From Rhypophila decipiens (Eukaryota > Ascomycota > Sordariomycetes > Sordariales > Naviculisporaceae), in the NCBI GenBank assembly GCA_033297075.1, contig MU858046.1, positions 558,001-622,000 on the forward strand: 64,000 bases of DNA, in the 5' to 3' direction. The notes under the pieces were generated by a model that saw only the letters and a program-made list of their open reading frames with translations, ran no database searches and had not been told where the DNA came from. Position 1 is the stretch's first letter. Each line of letters begins with the position of its first letter. Positions 1 through 12,700 of the stretch are shown here, piece by piece. The position numbers and the translations under genes were made by a program.

Positions 1-1478
1 TTACGACACGAGATTTTCCATTTCGATCTCTACTTTTCTCTTAAATTGTTTTCATTTCATTTTCATTCTCTTTGGTCCACCGCATGATGCATATCACGGT
101 CTTTGAATTATACCCCGACACCGGAGAACTCAAATAACCACCTAGGCACCTAGACTTCTTCTCCCCCATCTTTGGGTACTACAGGACCGGTGGGGAAAGA
201 ACTTCTGGTGATCTACACCAGCCCGGGACTCCATGCTTGGATCGGAGCCTTTGGATATTCGCCATTCATTTTTTCTCCTGGTACTATATATGCCTTTTCA
301 ACGCAAGCAAACAGGGCTTCGTTGTAGTGGAAACAAACTGTTGACAACGGAAGGATCTTCTAGCACCTCCTCATTGGATTTCACTTTTTTGGATGGGAGA
401 CATACCCACAGCCAGGAATTGCATACCTCTTGGAACCAAGGCACACGTGGGAACGAGGATATTTTGTCTGCCCCTGTGGGAGTCGCCTTTGGATCTCGTT
501 CACATTTGCCACTCATAGCGTTTGCGCTGATTTGTCAACTCTTTGTCCGTGGGAAGGAACTTTGAGCATTATCGTTTACAGGGCGTTCTTCTTCTTCGTC
601 CCTCTTGGAGACCCGATTTTGTTAAAGAACACCGAAAACCCGGAGGGGAATAATTAGATCGATACTCGCGGAGGTTTACCATGATTTTTTCTTTTTTTAC
701 TTGCCTTGATATATGGAATGTGGCTCTCTGATCAATCTGGCCGAGTTTTTTTCTTTCTCTCCCAGGTCCAAAAGAATATTTGCTGTTTCGCGCGTCGTCA
801 AAGGAAAGAGAGCAGCAGAAGGACACATCACAGCACGAGTATGAACAGACACGGCTTGGAAACAATATTTTTCCCTTCTCTTCTACGAATATCTTTGAAC
901 TTTCCATTGGTTCGGTCATTTTTCCTTGTATCTGATGGGCTGACTACTTATTTCTGCTTACTCATGTCTCCTGAGACCACTTATGAAGTTACGAGCTCAT
1001 ATTATGATGAAGTCTATGATTATGACAGGATCTTATGAAAAGATTTAAGATGGTGAATAAGAAGGAGGGATATATAAACTGAGCGGCCTTTTATCGAGTG
1101 TGTCCTAGCATGTGGATCTGCCCACCCATTTCAACATTTCTAAATAGTAGCTGCCCTGAAAATATCCAGATATGATGTGTATGGTTTTCACTTTGAACTA
1201 TTGACAAGCGTTGAAGCCGGTGAAATTAATCAAGGTCTTCAAGTCAGCCTCATTGTCGACTGAAACAGTTTGGTTTCTATGCCTACGGGGCCTAAACTTT
1301 ATTGACACCCCTTTTCGACCAACCAACAAGCAACCTCCCGTGCCCTGGCCTCCACTCCAGCACACACACTAAACGCAAATCCCGAGAACCCTGCACACCA
1401 TGAAAACCTTGACCGACTCCACCTGGATAAAAGCCCTGAGCCCTGGCTCACCAAACACCAATCAATAAGAGAAAACGC
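1..1478. other. Intergenic, no gene recognised
   Basis: The stretch holds only short frames without resemblance to any family I know. Pyrimidine runs occur around 580-600 and 680-700. It could be a flank of a gene beyond the left edge. No RNA gene or repeat was seen before the tRNA. Confidence 0.5.
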
Positions 1479-1566
1479 GCCCGGCTAGCTCAATCGGTAG
1501 AGCGTGAGACTCTTATTCAAGAGATCACCAATCTCAAGGTTGTGGGTTCGACCCCCACGTCGGGCT
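1479..1566 (+). tRNA. tRNA-Lys (anticodon CUU) with a 15-nt intron
   Basis: The cloverleaf can be read directly. The acceptor strand GCCCGGC (1479-1485) pairs with GTCGGGC (1559-1565), including one G-U-type pair, and T1566 is the discriminator. The anticodon stem TGAGA (1505-1509) pairs with TCTCA (1532-1536). The loop CTCTTA|A gives anticodon CTT at 1512-1514. The T-arm is GTGGG (1542-1546), TTCGACC and CCCAC (1554-1558), which also forms a good internal B box. A 15-nt intron (1516-1530) sits one base 3' of the anticodon, the canonical position for nuclear tRNA introns. With the intron removed the gene is 73 nt. CCA is not encoded, as expected for a eukaryote. The tRNA delivers lysine at AAG codons, the favoured lysine codon in GC-rich fungal genes. 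Confidence 0.95.
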
Positions 1567-1609
1567 CAATTCCCGTCGCAACGACAGCCACTTCTCTTAT
1601 TCTTTTGTC

Positions 1610-1617
1610 TTTTTTTT
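1610..1617 (+). terminator. RNA polymerase III terminator for tRNA-Lys
   Basis: A run of eight T on the sense strand lies 44 nt beyond the tRNA 3' end. A shorter T4 at 1603-1606 could stop transcription first. Oligo-T is the known Pol III stop signal. Which run is used is inferred. Confidence 0.6.
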
Positions 1618-3183
1618 CTTTATCAAAAGTTATTCTTTTGAAAGTCTAGTTGGCACTTTCTTTCTCCATGTTCTATCTAGTTTTTACAGATTACCTCTTT
1701 TTTTCTCTCTCCGAAACTCCAGCATAATTCACCGTGATATATTTCACCGCTTTCCATGATTGATTAACCCTTATTTTCTCCGTCCATGCGATGGATGGTA
1801 CGGACAAGGACACTTTGGTGGCTTCCTTCCCAGTCGAGTGTCATGTCTTCTCGAAGGCCTAGACCCCTGTGGACACGACGATATGGGTCTCTGTCACAGG
1901 CCAAAACTTGTGCCCCTCACTCATAATTCGAGATCTACGACCATGCCCATGGTCAGGCGGAGGGTGAACAAGGGCCCGAATAAGTCGCTCGTATCTGGAG
2001 AGAGGAGTCACGACAGGACGAACCTTGTTGATTGTTTCAACCTACCACTTCCCTTGATCAAGAGTCAGGTACTATGGATGGTAGGGACATGAGGACTGGT
2101 CTAGACCAGACTGTTCTTGTGGGTATGGAACACATCCTCCAGTTCATCGGATTTCCAACAGCTGAAATTCGGACCCCTTTTATATACCGGGGATTCTCAG
2201 CTTCCAGGTTTCTGCGGCTGACATGAAGCAAATGTATGAAATCCAAAATAAGCTCACTATAAACAGAGTGAGTTTCAAGGCATAGTCACCGGCTACAGCA
2301 TGTTTCTTGGTGAGCATGAGACCGTCTAGGACAAACCCCTCCCTACGGGACCCCCGGAGCCATGCGCCGAGCTGCACATCCCCAGCAATTCCACCCCCGC
2401 CCTAAAGCCTAGGGCATTTTGCACCTCGGTCCCCGCATTTTGTCCACCAATTGATGAAACCGGCGCTAAATCATGCGGCTCACGCTGTTCCCATGTGCGC
2501 GCTCCCCCTGGAAAAATTCGAGAAAAAATTGAGCCGAGAGAACAAACGCTGCCACTGCCTGCACCACTGCACCACTGCACCGTTCGCTGCATCGACGTTA
2601 ACGCTGCACTCCAACTTTAAACTCTCGCCTGCTGTTACGCACCGGTCGGACGGTATTAAAAGGGGCCGCCATGTCTCCGATGCGGACGAAGCTCGTGCCT
2701 GGGGCTCTATTTGTTCCCCAGAGAACCTCACTGTTCCCACTGGTTCCTCGACACAATATCAGTGCACCAGTTCGGTCCAAAAGCTTCCAGATCCGGCCCA
2801 CATCACCTGCTCGGCTCAAGGCTCCCGATCCCTCAAGCTAGCGCCAGGCCTTTTATGACGTACCACCCCTCCGCCGTGCCGCGCCTGAACCCCTCTACCG
2901 GCTGATCCCCCGCGACGACCCCAAGCTACCCCTCCTCCCCGTGTTAACGTCTGCTTCTCCTGCTCTCTATCGCCGTTGGTCCCGATCTCGACCATCAGCC
3001 TCGACCTCTGCGTTACTACTAACCCACCTTCTCGCCGTTACATCGAAAGCGCCCTTCTCCCCGCTCTGTACAACAGCTACGAGCTGTGTCTCTACGCCCT
3101 CCAGAAGATTCGCATTCGAGCGCGCATTCCGTACGAGCATCCCGCGAACGGACAACACAATACAGGACAACAGCCCTAGTATT
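1618..3183. other. Intergenic: tRNA flank, then promoter and leader of glycerol kinase
   Basis: No gene was seen. A TATTAAAAGG element at about 2654 and a small direct repeat (CACCACTG units near 2560-2580) lie upstream of glycerol kinase. From about 2850 the DNA becomes C-rich, as in many fungal 5' leaders. The glycerol kinase frame stays open from 2941 to its first ATG at 3184 but has no ATG in that stretch. Confidence 0.45.
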
Positions 3184-5054
3184 ATGGGAGAGGTCATATC
3201 CCTTGACCACGCGCAAATGGCAATGCACACTTCGCTACTAGGCGACGGACTTGTTAAGGGCCTGGACGAGTTGGGTAGCTTCTTCACCGGAAAGAAAGCA
3301 GTCACAAAAACAGCCGAGCCGCCCATGGTCGCAGAACGTGCCCACGAAGCTCAAGAACCCGCGGTGGTAGCAGCCCCAACTCCCCCCATTGTCCCCTCAG
3401 AGTTGCCCGAGGGAATCGTCGAGACGGCCGAGGAGCTCAAGCGACATTGGTACGTCGGCAGCATCGACCAGGGAACCACCTCTTCTCGTTTTATAATATT
3501 TGACGGCGAAGGAAATGTGGTGGCCAAGCACCAGATCGAATTCGACAACCTCTATCCGAAGTCCGGATGGCACGAACATGAACCTATGGTGCTTCTTTCC
3601 ACGGTCGAGCAGTGCATAAAAGGGGCGATGGAGGAATTTCGCAAGATGGGTCATACCAAGGCCGATATTAGGTCTATCGGCATCACGAACCAGCGCGAGA
3701 CGACTGTGGTGTGGGACAGCACAACGGGAGAGCCTCTGTGCAATGCTATCGCGTGGCCGGATACGCGGAACAAGGCGCTGGTACACGAGCTCAAGGCCCG
3801 CGAGGGTGCGGATACGCTTTCGCAGCTCTGCGGCTTACCGCTGTCGACCTACCCGAGCAGCGTCAAGCTTCTCTGGCTCCTCCAGAACAACGACGCCGTC
3901 AAACAAGCGTATGAAGATGGCCGTCTCGCCTTCGGAACGGTAGACTCGTGGCTGATATACAAATTAAACGGAGGCGCAAAAGCGGAGAAACCCATCCATG
4001 TGACGGACAGCACCAATGCCAGCAGGACCATGTTCATGAACCTGCACACGCTCCAGTACGACGACACTCTGCTCAAGTTCTTTGGCATCGACAAGACAAA
4101 GGTTCAGCTGCCACGGATCGTTCCTTCCTCGTCAGCCACCGAGTTTGGGAAAGTCGTCAGTGGTCCACTACAAGGCATCCCGATCGCAGGGTGTCTCGGA
4201 GACCAGTCCAGCGCGCTGGTGGGGCAGTGCGGGTTCAGCCCCGGCCAGGCGAAGAACACGTATGGCACGGGCTGTTTCCTGTTGTATAATGTGGGGACGG
4301 AGCCTGTCATCTCGAAACATGGGTTGCTCACAACTGTAGCGTACGACTGGGGCGGAGATAAGAAGCCTGTGTATGCTCTTGAGGGGAGCATTGCTGTTGC
4401 CGGGGCGGGCGTCAAGTTTTTGATGAATAACTTGGGTTTCATCACGAAGTCGGAGAAGATTTCCGAGCTGTGCGAGACAGTGACGGATAGCGGTGGTGTC
4501 GTCTTCGTGACGGCCTTTAGTGGCCTCTTTGCGCCATATTGGATCGACGACGCCAAGGGGACGTTATGTAAGATACCCTTTACTTCTTCTCATCATTCAA
4601 CGTTATCAGTACTAACGTCAAGATAGTCGGGATAACCCAACACACGCAAAGGGGGCACATAGCCAGGGCGACGCTAGAAGCGACATGTTTCCAGACTAAA
4701 GCAATCCTCGACGCCATGGAAAAGGAATCTAACCACAAAATAACGCGTCTGGCAGTGGACGGGGGCATGTCCGAATCGGACCTGTGCATGCAGACACAGG
4801 CCGATATCAGCGGGATCGAGGTTGATAGGCCGGCCATGCGGGAGACTACGGCGCTCGGGGCAGCGATTGCTGCGGGACTGGCGACGGGGGTGTGGCAGGT
4901 GCTGGAGGATCTGAAGGATGTGAACAAGAATGGGAGGAAAGTCTTTCGTCCCAAGATTTCGCCTCAGCAGGCGAAGAAGAGGTTTGCCAAGTGGGAGAGG
5001 GCGGTTGAGATGAGTAAAGGGTGGGTTACGGATATTAATGAGGAGTTTGAGTGA
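3184..5054 (+). CDS. GUT1: Glycerol kinase (FGGY family)
   Basis: Phosphorylates glycerol with ATP to sn-glycerol-3-phosphate, the entry step of glycerol use. Two exons (3184-4567 and 4627-5054) surround a 59-nt intron with GTAAGA donor, ACTAAC branch and TAG acceptor; splicing restores the conserved GTLFGITQHT block. The product is 603 aa. Residue 90 begins YVGSIDQGTTSSRF, the first ATP-binding strand of the kinase. The FGGY signatures follow: YGTGCFLLYN, and GGMSESDLCMQTQAD near the C-terminus. About 89 residues precede the catalytic core, more than in bacterial GlpK or most described eukaryotic enzymes of roughly 500-550 aa. The start is the first in-frame ATG; the frame is open without ATG back to 2941, so a further upstream exon is not excluded. 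The function is secure; the N-terminus is less so. Confidence 0.93.
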
Positions 5055-7235
5055 GTGTGGTTGCTGGGGGGTGGAGGGGCGGATGGCTCAAGTTTTCGAC
5101 TCGAGGCTTGGGTTGGCGTGTGGACGGATCAAAGTCAAAGTGTAATGGTAATACCCGAGGGAAAGGGGAGGTGATATTTGAGGTGCTGGCGAGCGAATGA
5201 CCGGTGTATGTTTCCTGTCCTCCTATTGTCTCCCTAACATCCTTTTTTTTTCATTGGTTTTCTTCTCTTTTGGTGTCTGCTGGCATAGCTAGGCGGCTGG
5301 GTCGGATCAAACACGGCTACGAATCGTTGCGGGTGGGCGAGAACAGTACTGGCCGTCGATAGGGCAGTGTTTTGATGGAGTTTATTATGCTTATACGTCC
5401 ATGGGCTTTTTTATGCTTGTTTTTCTATCGGCTTCTGTCGGCTGCTTGTTTCTCCCACTGCCTCGCAGTCATATTCACCTTGCTCGGTCAGGTTTTCTCT
5501 TCGGTGGGTTGGCTTACCTGTTTGGTGGTCTCTATGCTTGGGTTCGAGCAGGATCTTCCTGTGTGAATTAATTAGTGTGTCCTGTTTGAACTGCTGCGTT
5601 TTGTATGATTAGGAGCTTTGGGTCAGACTTGCTTAATTGAGTATTCTGTTTCCGTTTGATCAACTAACCTATGCCTCTAAGCTTCTTATGGTGTGGCGTT
5701 CACATGGGCTGCTCAGCCATTGTGCGATTGAAAACATTGGAATAAAGAATAGCTCAATAAAACTTCTTTCCAAAATGATGCTCATTCAATGAGGGCTTAG
5801 ATAAATTGATATAAGGGACCTAAAAGCAGCACCACTACTTTCGTATACACGCACCAGTCCACTTGGACTTTCCAGCCCACTCGGGGAAGTTATTCAACAA
5901 GCAAAGGCATATATTCTAGCAAGTCATAAGATATTCTAGCAAGAGTAGTCCGTCCCTACATATGAGGAGATTGTCTAGTGCCTATACATGAGGGTAGTGG
6001 TGCCTTTTTATCACGCCCTTATTTTAATCTGTTAAAGTCCACTCCATCCGTATTGCCCTCGACATGGTATGCACATACCAAGAACGTCACGTCATCACCA
6101 ATATCTTACTTTAACTCTGCGTACTCACTATAGTTCTGTGGCATGTATAATCACCAAAACGAACAAATGAAATACGGGGAAAGATGAACGTTGTATTTAG
6201 TTAGCACTGGTAAGTAAAAACCCCAAGAGGGCAAGCTAAGCAATGAAACTTGGACATGTGACCGGAAGGTCTTGTCTGCCCAGCATCATGCCACAAACAA
6301 ACCAGGTACGCAATATCGCGTGCTTTAAAAACAACCAACCCATGAAACTTGAAACATGCGTACGGATATAAACCCGTAACAAGTTAAGATGCCTATAGTA
6401 TATATCCCCCCCTCCATGCCGAGAACAAACAAGGACATGATGAAATCGGGCCGGGAATGAGATCAAGTCCCGAACCGGGTCCCCGAATAAACACTGGTTT
6501 GGACATCTCCGCGGAGAAAATCACCAGATTCATTAACCTGCCCTTTCCCCTCCTCTTGGGGTCCTACCTCTTTCACAACTGGATAATGGATATTCGTACT
6601 ACTGCACGACAACAACACGTGAACCTACAATCCACCTGCCCAAGGAAACGTGTACAGGTACGCTATCGAGATTTCCGGTTGTCCTCCGGATCATCAGCCG
6701 GTCAGCCCTATGGACCCAGCTCAGCGTATGGGTGGGTGCATTCCGCCATCCCCGATCTATCGAGATCTCAGAACGCACCGCGCTGCACCGGCAGATCGAC
6801 CTACCGCACAGTATATCAACGGAAGCTAGCCCCTATTCGTAGGAGCACTTGGGTCACGGCCCTTGACGCTCACTCCTGGTCATATTTCCTCTTTCAATCA
6901 TCAACTCTGTCATGAAATTTTCTGTACGATCCTATCCAGTCTATCCAAAATGCCAAAGGGCCAGAAAGAAAAAAAGGAAAACGAATATGGCAAAGAACTT
7001 GAAGACCTGATCCAAGTCAACGGAGAAACCCAAAAAACAGAAAATACAAGGTATCATCTTGAACCAATCCAATCCAGATCATATTATTCTTCATAACCAT
7101 CACGTCGGCTGCTCCCACTCTTGTCTCTATAAGACGACAATATCGCAACCAAACTCAACGGCACAAACAATGACCACCCCCTCTCCTCATAGTCCTCTTC
7201 ATCTTCCCAACAAGTTCTCTGGTCACAGAGCATCA
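5055..7235. other. Intergenic between convergent 3' ends
   Basis: It lies between the stops of glycerol kinase (+) and the TamA-like regulator (-), so it should hold both 3' UTRs. No gene was recognised. A 13-bp direct repeat ATATTCTAGCAAG occurs at 5911-5923 and 5931-5943. T-runs near 5244 are the only other visible structure. Confidence 0.45.
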
Positions 7236-9722
7236 TCACTCTAAACTTGCCAGCCCCGCCGTAGCCGAAAAATTCCCATACATGCCCTCATCACTACTAT
7301 CACTCTCCTCCTCCTCCTCCTCCTCGACCCCCCCAAAGCTCCTAGGACTCTGCACACCACTCACATCACCACTAGGCAATCCGCTCCCATACCCTCCCAT
7401 CTCGTGGTGCATCCCTCCCAATCCACTGATATTACTCAGACTTGAGCTCCCCGCGGCACTGCCCCCCAGCGCGAGTATACTCTGCCGCCTTTGGCCCTCA
7501 ATATCGACCGTACTCGTGCTCCTACTGAGCAAAGGCTTCTCGGGCAACTTCTTCAACAGTCCAGTGCTGATATCCAACATACCCATTGCAAACTCGGTGA
7601 GCCCTTTCCCTTGATCACCTGGTTTCGAGCTGACCGACAGAGTCCAGCGGTACTCGCCCAGTCGGCGCCTGTACCAATCTGCTTCTTCTCTTCCCGGGGA
7701 GGTCGCCCAGAGCAAGGAGCCAAAAGTGCCTATCAGGGCGAAATTGGTTTTTGAGGCAAAATACCAGAACGACCGTAAATGGGAGGGCGTCAGCCGGTTG
7801 ACGAAATCCATGGCCGAAATGAGACGGGCTTTCGCGGCGGACCGGCAAATGTGTTGGATGTATGGGTCTACCGTTGCGGAGGGGTTGGAGGTGGTAGTCG
7901 CGTCGATGGACCGGATAATGCGCCTGTGGAGGGTAATCTCGCTGGCGAAATACGCAAGATGCAAGTACCCGATGCTGGAGAGGCGATTGGTAGCCGTGTT
8001 GATGCCCTGGAATGTCGAGTCCATCCGTATAGAGCTGGGCAAGGCCGCGTACCACTCTTTGAGTTTCAGCTGGATGGGTTTTGCCAGAGAAAGGACCAGC
8101 TGGGTTCCTTGTACGCCGGCGTTGGTGACAGCCTGCATGGCCTGCAGCGTGTAAAACGTGTCGAGGATCTCGGCTAGGATCTGGGAGAGTTGGACCATCT
8201 GGGTGAAGAGAGTGCGCCCGCGCTCAATATCGATGCGGTCTTCGGTCTCGCCTTCGTCCCATTCGACGTCGGGAAAGTCATTCATGGTAAGTGGCTGGAC
8301 AGCCCAGTTGGAAGAAAAGATGTGCGAGGGTCGGCCGTGGACGAGGGCGCCCCACTTGTCTTGCATGTAGAGGGCCCAAGCCAGGCGCTTCCTCAACCCC
8401 TTTTCCCAGGGCGGGATCTTCCAGCCCGAACAGTCTAGGTGTAGGCCGAGTTCTTGGGCGATGGCGACGAGTTGAGCGGTCGGCGCCCATTGGTCACCTT
8501 CGGGCCGCTGGGACAGGAGAAGACCGGCCTGCACGGTGGAAAGCTTCGGGCGGAACATGGCATCGGCCAGCGTCGTCCGTACGAGCCTCTCAAGCTCGCG
8601 GACATTGGGCCTTGGCAGTGGCGCCAACTCTTCTGAGTGGTTCCACCAGTTGATGGCGAGGATGTAGATGGCGGCCAGAAGAGGCGGGGAGAACTCGCGG
8701 TGGGATCGTTCATACTTCTCGTAGAAGACGTTCTTTTGGATGATGGGGAAGCCAGGGTGAATGACGCGGAAGTAGAGGTCGATCAGCTTCCGGCCATAGG
8801 GCGCGACCAGATTCTCGACCTCGTCGACATCGTTGAGAACGTGCTCATAGCCTGGGGTGTTGTAGTCGGGCAACAGGAGGAAAGTTTCATGTTCACTAAC
8901 CTTCCTCAGCGTCCCCCGCGCAAGAAGGCTCTCGTCCTGGGGATCAAATGGGGAAAGGTTGATGAGGGAGGGCTCAAAGTCAGTGGTAGGCCCGATATAC
9001 TGGCTATATCTGTCTGACTGGAGGCCGAGGGTGCGTTTTAGTAGCGTGGGTCCTCCAAAGTTGGCCATCTCTTCGATCAGAGAACCGCTCGCTGCAGTGC
9101 TGGAGAGACTGGGCTGGTGATGCCGCCGCCTTCTGTTATCGGACCAACCAGGTGAACTGCATGAACCAATCAGGATTAGCCAAACCACTTGTAGGTATTG
9201 TATGGGTGTTTTCTTTCCTCCTTCTTTTCATCAGCACACTCTCTGGGTGTGTGCAGAGAAAAAACGACCAGATAGCTGCCGAACAGCTGGTGAGAGAAGC
9301 AAAGCGTATCTAGAAGTAGACGTAAAGAGTTTTGGCGGGGGCTGAGCTGGGCCTGCCCGGATATAAAAAAGACGGACGACTGCTCACCTTCTCTTACTGT
9401 GGCTGTCTTCGGCATCACCGTTCAACTTGCGTTTCCGCGGCGGAGGGCTCTCTGTCAAGGAGCAGTCAATGCCATTGACCGAGCATGCTACGCAGCCGTC
9501 CTCGTCGTCACTCATGACGCAATCTAGCCTACGACGGTGACAAGAATCACAAGGGGTTTGGGGTCGGCCGCTAAGAGATTCAGAATCTGGGGAATCGATC
9601 CTGGTGCGGTATCCAGAAAACGAGTCGAGATGGATGCTTCCCTGGCGGCTGGGAGGGAAACGGGGCGGTTTGGGTGCAATGGCAATGGGAGCCGTCCGGG
9701 GGACGGCGCTGGGGGTAGACAT
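7236..9722 (-). CDS. tamA: Zn2Cys6 transcriptional activator, TamA/DAL81 type
   Basis: Nuclear co-activator family that works with pathway-specific regulators in use of secondary nitrogen sources (GABA, allantoin, amino acids). Exon 1 is 9722-9388 and exon 2 is 9156-7236. A 231-nt intron (9157-9387, donor GTGAGC, branch GCTAAT, acceptor CAG) joins KR|SSPGW in phase. The protein is 751 aa. The binuclear zinc cluster has Cys 58, 61, 68, 77, 80 and 87 (CDSCHRRRLDC...CVACSVNGIDC), followed by a basic linker RKRK. The middle homology region contains YGRKLIDLYFRVIHPGFPI and REFSPPLLAAIYILAINWW, wording I associate with TamA/DAL81. The C-terminal tail is acidic and Ser-rich with a Glu run. The ATG at 9722 is the first in frame. 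Family assignment is good; target genes are not deducible. Confidence 0.85.
7305..7325 (-). repeat. (TCC)n microsatellite inside tamA-like gene
   Basis: About seven TCC units on the + strand read as a run of glutamate codons in the acidic C-terminal tail of the regulator. The run length is likely to vary between strains. Confidence 0.8.
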
Positions 9723-12700
9723 GGCGAAAAGATGCAAGTGAGATCGGTGGGGGATGGGAGATCGCAGCGGGATTTACCCAACCTACGTGGCCAAGGAAGG
9801 GCGACAGAAACGGTGAATGCAACCTGGGGACCTGGGCCGCTGGCTGTACTCTCTCCCACACAACCTGTCAAATGCCGAGGCCCTTCTAGATTCCAACGAG
9901 GCTCTCTCCTCGTCTCGGAGACTTTCTCTCAGCTGTGGACTGGACAGAGAGCACCGGCGTGATGGGGGGGCTGCGATGATACCGCTAGGACGGACCGACC
10001 AGACGAGCCCTTGCAGAACCTGACAGCCACAGGATACTGACAGGGTCCACGAGATATGACGATCGGTAATCCTGTAAGTTCTCAGGCCCTGTCGGTGGCT
10101 GATATCCTGGACGGGAATGCGGGATGCGACTTGTAGCCACGGATTCAAGGTTGTCCGAGCGGGCTTCCCCGTGAGAGGCGGGAAGCGAGATGCAAGTTTA
10201 TTCTGGGTGATCGATAAGGGAATGCGGACAAAAGTCCGTCAGATAGAGTTGGTTGGTCGCTGATGTGCTCTTCACACGGAAGATCCGGCCGAGAAGTGAA
10301 GCTCTCGCAAGTAAAACAGGTTCCAGGAGGGCTGCCCACCCACGCAACAGACGACTGGTGAAACGCGGGGCAGTAGTATTCTTGGTGGTCTCGGGTCTGC
10401 AGCCTTATCGTTGCTATCTTGTTATACAGAGGTAGGTAGACGGGGAGGCGGAGATGTGTACCTCGCGAGATAAAGGAACAGCCGAGGTGTATGATTGTTG
10501 TATAGGAGAGGACGGGTGGTATATGCAGCTTGGTGTTGAGGCGGATTAGGGGACAGGCCCGGATTGGGGGATCTATGTTATGATCGAGACAAGGATAAGA
10601 TAAGCATGGCTTATCAGCGTCATTTGCAACGGCAACGACACAGCTTGCGGCCTCGTCTCGAGCTCCCAGCGTGGCGGTGACCAAACCGGCAAGTTGGAGC
10701 ATGCAACCTACCTAGATAGGTATATAAGAGGGACGTAGCTTGCTTTAATGCCCATTCGATCCAGTTTGAGATTGGGAGAAATCAAAACTCCATCAATGTC
10801 AAGACCGGGCGTATGGGGTGATTTGAAATGACAGCACCGCACAATGGTGGATGACCGCAAGTCGGTGTTAGGGACGAACGGGCGGCCCGGCTGTCGACGG
10901 CGAATAAAGAGAGAGCTCCAAGAGGTTGGGACAACTGAAGAGAGAAGAGAAAGATAGGCAATTGAGGGCTCCTTTTCTGTCCTCACTTCACTTGTGAAGT
11001 TGTAAAGGAAAAGCAATCAAACATATAATGACATGTATACTTTGTCCATCAGAAAGAGAGAGAAGAGTGATGAGAAGGGCTTTGGTGGCTTTGGTGACCG
11101 GCAGCTCTGAACATGAAAGTGTTATCAAATCTTAGGGAGGTACCTGGGCTGGGCGCCAAAGACCAAAGATGTACCGTTGGTGTTGGCAGTTTGGCCACGA
11201 TGGGCCTGGCAAGCCTTGGTCAATCGTTAACAGCCCACTCCGGGCTTCCACCGGAAGATGCAGTGGACAATTGGCAGATGTTCATCCCGTACATTGGAGT
11301 GCTGCTGCACAGAATATCCGACGCGATTCGGCCACTCCATGACCTTGGACGGCCAAATTCCTGTCGGCCAGAACACATGCGACACTGATCAAAGGGAACG
11401 GGAAACAAATGTCTGACCTTATCATGGAGAAGATTAAAACCTTTGAAATTCTTAATGGTAAAAAAAAGAGCGATAACGGGTTCCAAGTTCAGGGTACCTT
11501 GCCGGGCCCTGGTGGGGCATCCTGCAACCCAGGGAAGGTAACAGCAGGCGCGGGAAGTTTGGGGCAGATCATGTTAGTGCACCTTCCCTTTTGGTGGTGA
11601 AACACGATTCGACAATGCAGTAGCTGGTACAAGCTGCACCTGTGCCGAGGGTTCCACGGTGGCCGGCCGGCAACGAACCGTTGTCCTGAATGGAGCCCCA
11701 TTACCAAATAGAAAAGGCCTTGTTGCCGGAACCCGCCCTCTTTGGGGATACATTTAACGTAATGGACCCCCCTTGCCGAGTCAGAGCTGCATCGACAACA
11801 GAGTTTAAACGGAAAACAGGCACACACGGCGGGAGTTGTGTATTTATTAATGCTACACCGATAAACCTCACACAGCCGTATCAGAGCAACACAGCATAAT
11901 CTTGTCTGCCCTTTACCTAACGTCGTCGATGATATGATGGTCTCGTAGTTTATATCATAATCAGATGTAATACGTGCGACAGCCACTTACAAGGTGGTCG
12001 TTTACTGGCAAAGAACAAAGACTTGTGGGGTACCCCATACCCCAGAGACCACGTAGAATCTACTACTATCTTTAGATATCACGTACTCCGTATGGGTACT
12101 ATATTCGTCACCATCAGCCTGCTGGTAGCGTGTAGGGGTATCGTGACGGATAGCGCCCCACGTTACCTCGATCGGTAGACTCGTGTGCGTAACCAGGGCA
12201 GCGTACCGTACCCTGAAGACAGGAAGATGGGGGATTTGCTGATTGATATACTTTTGAAATCATGGGCTTTTGCTTGGATTATCAAAATACCGATTCGTCT
12301 TCTAATTCACCCGTTGCCAAGGAGCGACGAACGGCCTTGGCTCGGAACATGCGGCCAATGTTGTCTTGTCGTTGCGTAAAGTGCCATTGACGATGACATG
12401 CTCAAGTCAACTCCACACCTGCCACCTTATCAGATCGCTAGCAGCTAGCTCCCTGTCATGATGCCAGGTTCCCACTATCCACATGTGAGAACTGGAAAAG
12501 GTCGCGTGGCAGGTCGGGGATGGCCTCGGATACGATGGCTGTATCCGTACGTGGAGTTGGGTTCTCTCTGTCTCTCTGCTCTCTCCATCTAGCTAAAAGA
12601 AAGCGCTTAGAAAGCACAGAGAGCAAAGGATCTGCTTCCAGCTCTGAATTTCTGACACATATGTGAAAAGGCATGCAACCCCAAGACCTGGACCCCTCTC

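Noticed and set aside
233..565. 110-codon ATG frame near the left edge
   Set aside because: No family resemblance and overlapped by frames of similar length on both strands.
2096..2109. 14-bp perfect palindrome CTGGTCTAGACCAG
   Set aside because: Several even palindromes of this length are expected by chance in 64 kb, and it has no informative context.
2941..3183. GTG at 2941 as start of glycerol kinase
   Set aside because: Fungal nuclear genes start at ATG by default; non-AUG initiation is raised only as a question among the findings.
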